Assembly: GCF_013284055.1 (NCBI RefSeq)
Contig: NZ_CP054143.1
Location: 310,001 to 374,000 of the forward strand
Origin: Deefgea piscis
GTDB lineage: Bacteria; Pseudomonadota; Gammaproteobacteria; Burkholderiales; Chitinibacteraceae
DNA length: 64,000 nucleotides
Direction: 5' to 3'
Positions 55,716-64,000 of the stretch are shown piece by piece. The stretch's first letter is position 1; every line of letters starts with the position of its first letter. The notes under the pieces were generated by a model that worked only from the letters and a program-made list of their open reading frames with translations, had not been told where the DNA came from and made no database searches. The position numbers and the translations under genes were made by a program.

Positions 55716-55855
55716 ATCGCTAGGGGTTCCGATTTAAGCGACTTTTCTGCTGATAAAGCCATTTTTGGCCAAAGTCACCAGAAGCAACGTCAGCAAATCG
55801 GATGAGATATACCCTTGGAACCTGACCCGGTTAATACCGGCGTAGGAAAGCGAGT
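55716..55855 (+). ncRNA. TPP (Thi-box) riboswitch
   Basis: The thi-box core is unmistakable: AGGGGTTCC at 55722-55730, TGAGATATACCCTTGGAACC at 55803-55822, then CTGACCCGG and TTAATACCGGCGTAGGAAAG to 55850. CCGATTT (55729-55735) can pair with AAATCGG (55795-55801), enclosing a long P3-type arm of about 60 bases. No terminator hairpin is seen between aptamer and thiC; the AGGAGA ribosome site is at 55951-55956. Control by sequestration or transcript stability is more likely than attenuation. Edges are approximate. Confidence 0.93.
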
Positions 55856-55940
55856 CGCTGACTTTTTGCGCCCTCACTCCTATGCCGTCTTTTTAAATCA
55901 CGCGCCAGCGAGCGCGACTGAATCACTCATCTGAGTTTGA

Positions 55941-57915
<1,975 letters not shown>

Positions 57916-57920
57916 CATAC

Positions 57921-57957
57921 AAAAACGCAGCGCCAAATCCTTGGTCGCTGCGTTTTT
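57921..57957 (+). terminator. Terminator of thiC
   Basis: AAAAACGCAGCG (57921-57932) pairs with CGCTGCGTTTTT (57946-57957); CCAA/TTGG inside the loop extends the stem. T-run of six on the plus strand and A-run on the left side, so it may also serve the convergent gene. Confidence 0.92.
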
Positions 57958-57998
57958 TATTTGCTGCCAGTCAGATTTCAATCTGATTTAGATCCGAT

Positions 57999-58883
57999 TT
58001 ACCATGTGTGCGACAGCACCAGCGAAATTTCTCGCTCTTTGCTTGTACCTTGCGCAGTGCGCACCGGCCATTCGCCCACTAGCCGTACGCTATTGCGCCC
58101 TGGCAGACGAAAATTAATCGCGCCGCCAGCCAGCCAATTATTGATTTGATCGTTCTCCGTTTTACCGCCACGCGTCACCATGCCACCCGTTTGGTATTCC
58201 AACGTCGCCGCCAGCCACATCTCAGGAATCGGGCTGAAACTCGCCATAGTTTTCAGTTGATATACGTTTTTTTGCTCAAACCGACCGGTTTTATACTCTG
58301 TATTGTCGCCATACCAAGATAGTCCTGCCACGCCCTCCAAAACCCATTGATTCATCGTCCAAGCCAGTTGGCATTCGGGCAGCAGCATCCAGCGATTGGC
58401 GGTGATATTGGCCGATTGGTGTTTTTCATACGCGGCCGTTGGAATATTAATTTGCATGCCGCAGGCGCTACTTAAGCCGTTGCGATCAAATTGTTTAACC
58501 GCCTCGCGATCTAAAGCTGGCCGGCGATAAAGGCCCACACCAAAGCCCAACATTACATCACCAATACCATCGGCCTCGGCCGGCGCGCGGCGGCTATTGG
58601 TAAACGATTGATCAACCGTAACATACGGTAATTGCACCGCCACATACGCCAGTTGTCCCGCAAGATCAAAATACTGCGCATGCCGCACGCTCACGCTCTG
58701 CTTATCAACGATTTCAAAATTTTGTGGACCACGAGGCGATTCAATCTGTTGCTGGCGAATACGCAATGAAGTACGGCTGGTATCATCGGCCACCATCCCA
58801 AATTGCCGAGGATCCAGCGCATACGTTGGCAAACTCATTAACACCAAACCCACCGCCCCAACCGACTTCTTATTCATTGGCAT
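57999..58883 (-). CDS. Putative outer membrane protein, MetA-pathway-of-phenol-degradation family
   Basis: Predicted exported beta-rich protein of about 294 residues. A signal peptide (SVGAVGLVLMSLPTYA) precedes alternating short strands, with YFDLAGQLAYVAVQLPYVTVD, GIGDVMLGFGVGLYRRP, then repeated aromatic-rich strands and a C-terminal SLVLSHTW ending in Trp, as in outer membrane barrels. This resembles the PF13557-type putative transporters. ATGs at 58883 and 58877 are equally good starts; one at 58916 would put 11 residues before the signal. No catabolic genes adjoin it. Confidence 0.65.
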   Translation of the reverse strand: MPMNKKSVGAVGLVLMSLPTYALDPRQFGMVADDTSRTSLRIRQQQIESPRGPQNFEIVDKQSVSVRHAQYFDLAGQLAYVAVQLPYVTVDQSFTNSRRAPAEADGIGDVMLGFGVGLYRRPALDREAVKQFDRNGLSSACGMQINIPTAAYEKHQSANITANRWMLLPECQLAWTMNQWVLEGVAGLSWYGDNTEYKTGRFEQKNVYQLKTMASFSPIPEMWLAATLEYQTGGMVTRGGKTENDQINNWLAGGAINFRLPGRNSVRLVGEWPVRTAQGTSKEREISLVLSHTW

Positions 58884-59109
58884 ATCAAAAACCCAAACCC
58901 CAGCAAGGCTGCACACAATATACGGACTTTACCTTATATGACAGTCACACTTACAAACAAAACCAAAATAAACAATGAATTGAGTAAGCCCAACAACACT
59001 CGTCAATCCACACGCCAACCACCACAAAATCAGCCTAGCCAATCACACCGCTAAGCCTTTGAATACGTTATACTTCTGCCCCTTCGCCTGACTTGCTCTG
59101 GATTGCATT

Positions 59110-61119
59110 ATGCTTTTGCCGCACCAACTTGAATTACTTGCCCCTGCCAAAACTGCCGAAATTGCGCGAGAAGCGATCTTGCACGGCGCAGATGCGGTGT
59201 ATATCGGCGGCCCAAGCTTTGGCGCGCGGCATAATGCCAGCAATCCGATTGAAGACATCAGTGCCTTGGTGCAATTCGCGCATCGTTATCATTCGCGCGT
59301 GTTTGTTACGCTCAATACCATCTTGCACGACAACGAACTTGAACCCGCGCGTCAGCAAATTATTCAGCTGTATGAAGCCGGTGTGGATGCGCTGATTGTG
59401 CAAGACATGGGCGTACTCAAACTCGACATTCCGCCGATCCAGCTGCACGCCAGTACGCAATGCGATATTCGTAATCCGGCCAAGGCCAAGTTTTTGTCCG
59501 ACGTAGGATTTTCGCAGATCGTATTGGCGCGTGAATTGGGCGTAAAGCAAATCCGCGAAATCAGCGCGGCCATTGGCGACACGGCGACGATTGAATACTT
59601 TATCCACGGCGCGCTGTGCGTGGCGTTTTCTGGGCAATGCAATATCAGCCACGCGGCGACCAATCGCAGCGCCAATCGCGGCGATTGCTCGCAAGCTTGC
59701 CGCCTGCCCTACACGCTGACCGATCATAAAGGCCAAGTGGTGGCGTTTGATAAGCATTTGCTGTCGATGAAAGACAATGATCAAACCGATAATTTGGCGC
59801 TACTGGTCGACGCCGGTGTGCGCTCGTTCAAAATCGAAGGCCGTTATAAAGATGCGCAATACGTTAAAAACATCACCGCGCATTATCGCCAGCACCTTGA
59901 TGCCATTTTGGAACAACGTCCTGACCTCGCACCGGCATCGAGTGGTCGCAGCAAGATTTTCTTTACGCCAAATGTCGATAAAACCTTCCACCGTGGCCAT
60001 ACCGATTATTTCGCAACGGAACGTAAAACCGATATCGGCGCATTTGATTCGCCCAAATACGTTGGCCTGCCGGTGGGAACGATCACTCGCGTTACTGACA
60101 AGTTCTTTGAAATTGCACTGATCGACCCGAATGAGCCGCTAGCGAACGGCGATGGCCTGAATTATATGAAAAAGCGCGAAGTGGTCGGCGTGCAAGCCAA
60201 TATCGTTGAGGCCATTCAATCCGCCACTCCCCACTCCCCACTCCCTGACACTTTCCGCGTCTTCCCCAATGAGGCCATGAGCGAGCTTGCTGGCCTCAAG
60301 GCAGGTATTGGCATGAACCGCAATCGGGATCATGCTTGGGAGCAGATACTGAATAAAAAATCCGCTGAACGCAAAATCGGTGTATGGCTTAATTTGTCTG
60401 AAACTGCGACTGGCCTTGCCCTCACCATCACCGATGCCGATGGCTGTACCGTGACCGTTGACGCGCCGATGGCGCTCGAGATTTCCCAGAATGCCGACAA
60501 AGCGTGGAGCGGTTTGATTGGCGGCCTTGGTAAACTCGGCAATACGATGTTTTATGCGGAAGACGTATCGCTGAACTTGAGCCAGCCTTGGCATGTCGCC
60601 GCCTCGGCAATTAATGCGCTACGCCGCGAAGCAGTTGAGCAATTGGAAATCGCTCGCGTTGCCGCTTGGCCCAAGCAAGAACGTAAAGTGCCAGTTGAAC
60701 CACCGGCGATTTATCCTGATGAAACGCTGTCGTTTTTGGGTAATGTATATAACAAGAAAGCGCGCGAGTTTTATCAACAGCACGGCGTAAAACTGATCGC
60801 CGCCGCGTATGAAGCGCACGAAGAAGCCGGCGAAGTGCCGTTAATGATTACCAAGCATTGTCTGCGGTTTTCGTTTGAACTCTGCCCGAAACAAGCCAAA
60901 GGCGTGATTGGTGTCAAAGGTCAAATCAAGGCCGAGCCGATGACATTAGCCAACGACAAAGAAAGCTATACGCTGGTGTTTGATTGCAAACCGTGCGAAA
61001 TGCATGTGATGGGCAAAATGAAACCGCATATTTTAAAATCGCCGCCACCGTCGATTATTCCAGTGCAAACCATTACCTTTCACAAAGCCAAGCCTGAGCC
61101 TGAAGGCTATAGCCATTAA
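59110..61119 (+). CDS. rlhA: Peptidase U32 family, 23S rRNA C2501 hydroxylation factor RlhA-like
   Basis: 669 residues, the length of E. coli RlhA (YdcP) rather than the shorter tRNA hydroxylation protein TrhP (YegQ). U32 hallmarks: LELLAPAKTAEIAREAILHGADAVYIGG at the start in two parts (LELLAPAKT and GADAVYIGG), then FIHGALCVAFSGQCN and RGDCSQACRLPY with the cysteines proposed to hold an Fe-S cluster, followed by SFKIEGRYKDAQYV and a long C-terminal extension (DUF3656-like). A 7-bp tandem repeat lies in the coding sequence near residue 373. Confidence 0.85.
   Translation: MLLPHQLELLAPAKTAEIAREAILHGADAVYIGGPSFGARHNASNPIEDISALVQFAHRYHSRVFVTLNTILHDNELEPARQQIIQLYEAGVDALIVQDMGVLKLDIPPIQLHASTQCDIRNPAKAKFLSDVGFSQIVLARELGVKQIREISAAIGDTATIEYFIHGALCVAFSGQCNISHAATNRSANRGDCSQACRLPYTLTDHKGQVVAFDKHLLSMKDNDQTDNLALLVDAGVRSFKIEGRYKDAQYVKNITAHYRQHLDAILEQRPDLAPASSGRSKIFFTPNVDKTFHRGHTDYFATERKTDIGAFDSPKYVGLPVGTITRVTDKFFEIALIDPNEPLANGDGLNYMKKREVVGVQANIVEAIQSATPHSPLPDTFRVFPNEAMSELAGLKAGIGMNRNRDHAWEQILNKKSAERKIGVWLNLSETATGLALTITDADGCTVTVDAPMALEISQNADKAWSGLIGGLGKLGNTMFYAEDVSLNLSQPWHVAASAINALRREAVEQLEIARVAAWPKQERKVPVEPPAIYPDETLSFLGNVYNKKAREFYQQHGVKLIAAAYEAHEEAGEVPLMITKHCLRFSFELCPKQAKGVIGVKGQIKAEPMTLANDKESYTLVFDCKPCEMHVMGKMKPHILKSPPPSIIPVQTITFHKAKPEPEGYSH
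60224..60244 (+). repeat. 7-bp tandem repeat inside rlhA
   Basis: Three head-to-tail copies of CCACTCC, giving Thr/Pro/His/Ser/Leu-rich residues between two conserved parts of the protein. Seven is not a multiple of three, so gain or loss of one copy would shift the frame. Confidence 0.7.
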
Positions 61120-61129
61120 ACAACGCCGC

Positions 61130-61335
61130 AAAAAAATGCCGCCCTAGCGGTAATGCCGTTCACTTAAGCCAAGTGAACGGCATTTTTTTTCCTCGATTTC
61201 ATTGCAGGTATCGCTTTTGACGCAAAGGTACAGAGAAAATCAACTGAAAAACCCTGATTTTCCTCCGCGCCTCTGCGTCAGGTTTTCAGGGTTTGTCGTT
61301 AAGTGAACTGTATTTCGCCCTAGCGGCATTTTTTT
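61130..61335. mobile_element. MITE-like 206-bp nested palindrome
   Basis: AAAAAAATGCCGC at 61130-61142 is matched by GCGGCATTTTTTT at 61323-61335. Further in, GTTCACTTAA (61158-61167) is matched by TTAAGTGAAC (61299-61308), at 28 and 27 bases from the two ends, so the terminal inverted repeats are about 38 bp and imperfect. The centre is also palindromic: GACGCAAAGG... at 61219 against CCTCTGCGTC ending at 61280, and AAAATCA against TGATTTT. No coding capacity. The right end reaches the stop codon of the leftward gene at 61334. No target-site duplication is obvious. Confidence 0.5.
61152..61190 (+). terminator. Terminator of rlhA
   Basis: AATGCCGTTCACTT (61152-61165) pairs perfectly with AAGTGAACGGCATT (61171-61184), followed by T8 to 61190. 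It lies within the left arm of the palindromic element, which may therefore have supplied the terminator. Confidence 0.9.
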
Positions 61336-61678
61336 AAGCTTGAGGTTCAGTTTGATCCGAACCCTGCGGATTGCGCCATGGCGGCAAGGGGGCATATTGC
61401 GCCAGTAATTGGCTCACGCGCTCAACGCCATCGGCGGATCCCACCAGTGATGCCGGCGACATGCCATTGAGCTCTAAATGCGGGCAGGTAATCCACTTCA
61501 CCACGGTATTTAAATCACCCAATTTATGCTCAGCCATATCAATGACCGGCAGCCAAGGCAACAATATTTGCGGCTCAAATTGCACCACCGCCATTAAATC
61601 GGCATGCAAATCAGGCTGCCCAGCCAGCTCTCGCTCGAGCAATTCAAAAAAAATACCGATTCGGGTTAAATCCATCAT
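61334..61678 (-). CDS. Small protein with MbcA/ParS/Xre antitoxin-like C-terminal domain
   Basis: 114 residues. The C-terminal half (VVKWITCPHLELNGMSPASLV, then GSADGVERVSQLLAQ) follows the pattern of the toxin-binding domain of Xre/MbcA/ParS antitoxins, in which a Trp, a Pro, a Gly-x-x-Pro and a terminal helix are conserved. No RES-domain toxin gene adjoins it and no helix-turn-helix is seen, so it may be an orphan or something else. Two adjacent ATGs start it (61678, 61675). Homology is tentative. Confidence 0.5.
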   Translation of the reverse strand: MMDLTRIGIFFELLERELAGQPDLHADLMAVVQFEPQILLPWLPVIDMAEHKLGDLNTVVKWITCPHLELNGMSPASLVGSADGVERVSQLLAQYAPLPPWRNPQGSDQTEPQA

Positions 61679-61776
61679 TGCCTCTGCTGCGCTTGGTTCT
61701 ACTGCGGTTTAGATCTATGCTGCCTTCGCTATAAGCCTTCCGTTTTTCGGCAAGGAACGAATCGATGTCCCCGCTC

Positions 61777-62100
61777 TTAATAACGCGCCATATTCGGCTC
61801 AACATCATTGGCCCACGCCGCAATGCCACCGTCTAAATTAATCATATTTTCAAAACCTTGCCGTTCCAAAAATCCAGCCACTTGATAACTACGCACGCCG
61901 TGATGGCAAATCACCACGTAAGTGGCGTCCGGATCTAAACGCGTTTGTTCACTTGGAATGTGATTCATCGGCACATTTTGACTGCCGCTAATTTGGCATA
62001 AAGCCACTTCCCATGGTTCGCGAACGTCCAATAAATGAGGCGCTGCACGGTTTGAGTCTTGCAGCCAGAGATAAAGATCATTCGGATTAATATGTTGCAT
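61777..62100 (-). CDS. Single-domain rhodanese-like sulfurtransferase
   Basis: Cytoplasmic protein of 107 residues with LLDVREPWEVALC (CH2A-type region), the active-site loop VICHHGVRS with its cysteine persulfide site, and the C-terminal GGIAAW. Similar to GlpE/PspE-size rhodaneses often found beside PCMT or tolC in betaproteobacteria. ATG 62100 has AAAGGGC 8 bases ahead; a start at 62133 would add 11 basic residues with no such support. Physiological sulfur acceptor unknown. Confidence 0.88.
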   Translation of the reverse strand: MQHINPNDLYLWLQDSNRAAPHLLDVREPWEVALCQISGSQNVPMNHIPSEQTRLDPDATYVVICHHGVRSYQVAGFLERQGFENMINLDGGIAAWANDVEPNMARY

Positions 62101-62385
62101 TTTTACTGCCCTTTGCATGCCACGACAACGCAAAAATACTGCGTTGCGTATTTAAAATCGATTCAGTTTGAGCGCCAGAGATCGCGACTCACCCCCAAGT
62201 TGGCTGACCAATCCTTTAGCGTAATAGCGAGTACATCGATGACCAGCAGACCACGATGCAAACCCACTTTGGCGCAACGATTTGGCGCATGGCGCGCAAA
62301 TTAAATCAGTTTCCGGCTAGAGGCAATCAATTTAATTGATTACCATGGCCGCTACTCGCTGTCGCTAGCCTTTTTTGGAGTTGTC

Positions 62386-62856
62386 ATGACTTATCTTTAT
62401 AGCTTATTCGCCCTTAGCATTGGCCTGATTATTCCACTGCAGGCGGCCATTAATAACCAACTCAAATCCGTAATCGGGCACAGTACTTTGCTGGCAGCCT
62501 TAGTGTCTTTCTCGGTGGGTACGCTGGCCCTACTTTGCATCAGTCTGGCGACGGGGCAAAAAATCAGCGCACTGGCGCAACTACCGAAAGCCGAGCCGTG
62601 GATGCTGCTGGGGGGCTTACTGGGCGCGGTCTTTGTTTTTGGCACGACGTTGATTGCGCCTAAACTCGGCGCAGCGACGATGTTGTCGCTCATTATCACT
62701 GGGCAAATTATTGCCTCAATGCTGTTTGATCGATTTGGCTGGTTTGCCATGCCGATGAAAGATTTAAGCTGGCCACGCTTACTCGGCGCAGCCTTGATTA
62801 TTATTGGCGTAGTCTTGGTGAACTTTGGCAATGATTGGCTTAATGCCAAGCCTTAA
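62386..62856 (+). CDS. DMT superfamily small transporter (YdcZ/DUF606 type)
   Basis: 156 residues with five hydrophobic segments; YLYSLFALSIGLIIPLQAAINNQL and later FVFGTTLIAPKLGAATMLSLIITGQIIASMLFDRFGW (two blocks, GTTLIAPKLG and IITGQIIASM) match the half-size DMT proteins of PF04657. Such proteins often work as homodimers. GGAG lies before the ATG. Substrate unknown. Single gene. Confidence 0.85.
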   Translation: MTYLYSLFALSIGLIIPLQAAINNQLKSVIGHSTLLAALVSFSVGTLALLCISLATGQKISALAQLPKAEPWMLLGGLLGAVFVFGTTLIAPKLGAATMLSLIITGQIIASMLFDRFGWFAMPMKDLSWPRLLGAALIIIGVVLVNFGNDWLNAKP

Positions 62857-63163
62857 ACGTAGGCTTGCTAAATCACATTACTTTCCTTTAGTCATACTTT
62901 TGAATAACCACGCAAAAACTTTCAATTGTAGAAATATTTCGTATTAAATCAATACATTACTGACACTTTTATCAATTCACTAGTCATTTTCATCCCCAGA
63001 ATATTAATATGTTTTTGCTTACAAAAATCGAGTCAAACAGCAATCGTTTGCTGGCATCGTGAACTTGCCACTGAACGAATGCTGCTCTTCGATGATTTTT
63101 GTAATTTAAAAACAGCACTCGGCGGCGTCACCGATCGAAGTGCAATAAAAGGATGGAGACGGT
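62857..63163. other. 307-base intergenic region before the exoprotein gene
   Basis: AT-rich in its left two thirds. Apart from a short AAGCC/GGCTT inverted repeat after the transporter stop (62848-62866) without T-run, I see no supported gene, terminator or clear promoter. The long leader suggests regulation of the chitin-binding protein gene, but no site can be named. Confidence 0.5.
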
Positions 63164-64000
63164 ATGTCAGAAATGAATCGTTGGATGTTGGCGGCAATCC
63201 CCGCCATGATGATCAGTGCTTATGCCCATGCTACACCGGCATGGAGCGAAGGCAGTACTTACAATGCAGGTACCATCGTCAGTTACAAAGGACTTAATTA
63301 CAGCGCCCTCGTTACGCACACCGCTTACGTTGGCGCCGGCTGGACGCCGGATACCACCGCCACGCTATGGAAAGTAGCGGCCAATAGCAGCACCGCACCG
63401 ACGGCCCAACCTAGCCCTAGCCCGACCGCCTCACCGACGGCGACCCAAACACCTGCGCCAACACCAACGCCAAGCATTGCGCCCACGGCAACACCGACCA
63501 CCGCCCCCACGACACCAAGTAATTGCAGCACAACGTGGAATAGCGCCACCGCCTATCAAGGTGGACAGCGCGTGGTATATAACAACATCACTTTTGAAGC
63601 CAAATGGTGGGTACAAGGCACGATCCCATCGACCACCGACCAATGGGGTCCATGGAAAAACTTAGGCAGCTGCAACGGCGCGACGCCGACACCGACGGTA
63701 AAACCAACGGCGACACCAACCGCAACGCCGACTGCAACACCAACTGCAACACCGACTGCAACACCAACTGCAACACCAACTGCAACACCGACAGCAACAC
63801 CGACAGCAACGCCAAGTTCAGTACCAACGGCAACGCCGACCAGCAGCCCAGTGGCCGCCTACAAGCCGCAAATTAGCTATGTTGCCGCACCAGCAGGCTA
63901 TCCAAGCGCAGAACAATTTAGCGCCGCTGAGCGTGCTTTGTACGCCCAAGCCGGATCTGACAGCCAAACCATCGATCGAATTCGCGCAGCGCTACAAGTT
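63164..64000 (+). CDS. Secreted multi-modular protein with two chitin-binding (CBM5/12) domains, 3' end outside window
   Basis: The frame is open for 279 codons up to the window edge, so the protein is incomplete. A signal peptide (MLAAIPAMMISAYAHA) is followed by a CBM5/12 module at about 26-71 (WSEGSTYNAGTIVSYKG, ending in LWKVA), a Pro/Thr/Ser linker, a second CBM5/12 module at about 121-172 (WNSATAYQGGQRVVYNN ... WGPWKN), a linker of nine PTAT repeats, and from about 225 the start of a further domain that I do not recognise (SYVAAPAGYPSAEQFSAAE). GGAG precedes the ATG. A role in binding or degrading chitin is inferred; no catalytic residues are in view. Confidence 0.85.
   Translation, partial: MSEMNRWMLAAIPAMMISAYAHATPAWSEGSTYNAGTIVSYKGLNYSALVTHTAYVGAGWTPDTTATLWKVAANSSTAPTAQPSPSPTASPTATQTPAPTPTPSIAPTATPTTAPTTPSNCSTTWNSATAYQGGQRVVYNNITFEAKWWVQGTIPSTTDQWGPWKNLGSCNGATPTPTVKPTATPTATPTATPTATPTATPTATPTATPTATPTATPSSVPTATPTSSPVAAYKPQISYVAAPAGYPSAEQFSAAERALYAQAGSDSQTIDRIRAALQV
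63704..63811 (+). repeat. 12-bp tandem repeat coding for a Pro-Thr-Ala-Thr linker
   Basis: Nine imperfect copies of a 12-base unit (consensus CCAACTGCAACA) encode PTAT in frame. Units 3-7 differ from one another only at the third base of the Pro codon, indicating recent expansion. Copy number can change without shifting the frame. Confidence 0.85.

Noticed and set aside
61207-61253. GGTAT with AAACC at the 47-bp distance
   Set aside because: The right end has a mismatch, there is no CTAG-like word, and the arms do not pair; it lies inside the larger palindromic element.
63052-63070. Sigma-54-like promoter (TGGCAT ... TTGCC) before the chitin-binding protein gene
   Set aside because: The GG and GC elements are 12 bases apart instead of the required 10.

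Overview
The window looks like a contiguous piece of a betaproteobacterial chromosome, most likely order Neisseriales and probably a chitin-degrading Chitinibacter/Deefgea-like member of the Chitinibacteraceae. That placement is inference. It rests on the block kefB-like, kdsD, kdsC, lptCAB, rpoN, hpf, ptsN, hprK, rapZ, on petABC next to sspAB, on purM-purN-DUF3108-rsmB, and on a secreted protein with two chitin-binding modules at the right edge. I saw no rRNA, tRNA, CRISPR array, prophage or complete insertion sequence.

Layout. 0.2-3.2 kb: three-gene export operon (DUF3302 membrane protein, HlyD-type adaptor, NodT-type outer membrane channel). 3.4-7.5 kb: SemiSWEET protein, asd, dtd, an unrecognised small gene and a MATE exporter. 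7.6-16.7 kb: one long leftward block carrying ubiX, a Gx-transporter/NusG-II pair, rapZ, hprK, ptsN, hpf, rpoN, the LPS export genes lptBAC and the Kdo genes kdsC-kdsD. 16.9-21.4 kb: K+/H+ antiporter, DegS-like protease, Nif3-like protein, lipoprotein. 21.5-25.4 kb: cytochrome bc1 (petABC) and sspAB. 25.4-30.8 kb: rsmB-like methyltransferase, DUF3108, purN, purM, hda. 31-38 kb: lone pilin-like gene, leuS, lptE, holA, rng. 38.3-54.8 kb: a Wzx/Wzy-type O-antigen or capsule locus read leftward from wzz. It starts with rfbBDAC and fdtA/C/B-type genes, passes through an AT-rich core of glycosyltransferases, flippase and polymerase, and ends with a 4-reductase, a small initiating sugar transferase and a WbpM-type dehydratase. 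55-58 kb: PCMT-like protein and a TPP-riboswitch-controlled thiC. 58-64 kb: MetA-like outer membrane protein, rlhA, a MITE-like palindromic element, an orphan MbcA/ParS-like protein, a rhodanese, a small DMT transporter and the start of the chitin-binding exoprotein.

How the genes work together. Much of the window concerns the cell envelope: Kdo synthesis (kdsC, kdsD), LPS transport (lptA, lptB, lptC, lptE), and an O-antigen/capsule locus that draws on two nucleotide-sugar routes, a dTDP-glucose route to rhamnose and a 3-acylamino sugar, and a UDP-GlcNAc route to an initiating 6-deoxy-HexNAc. The rest is mainly housekeeping.

The most interesting non-gene signal is a dispersed element of exactly 47 bp: GGTAT, 27 variable bases, YTAG or a close variant, 6 bases, ATACC. 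I find seven convincing copies (six with intact ends, one with a single terminal mismatch) and one doubtful copy. Most sit on or just after stop codons. In some copies the arms are fully complementary although their sequences differ, so the geometry is better conserved than the sequence. A second unusual element is a 206-bp nested palindrome at 61130-61335.
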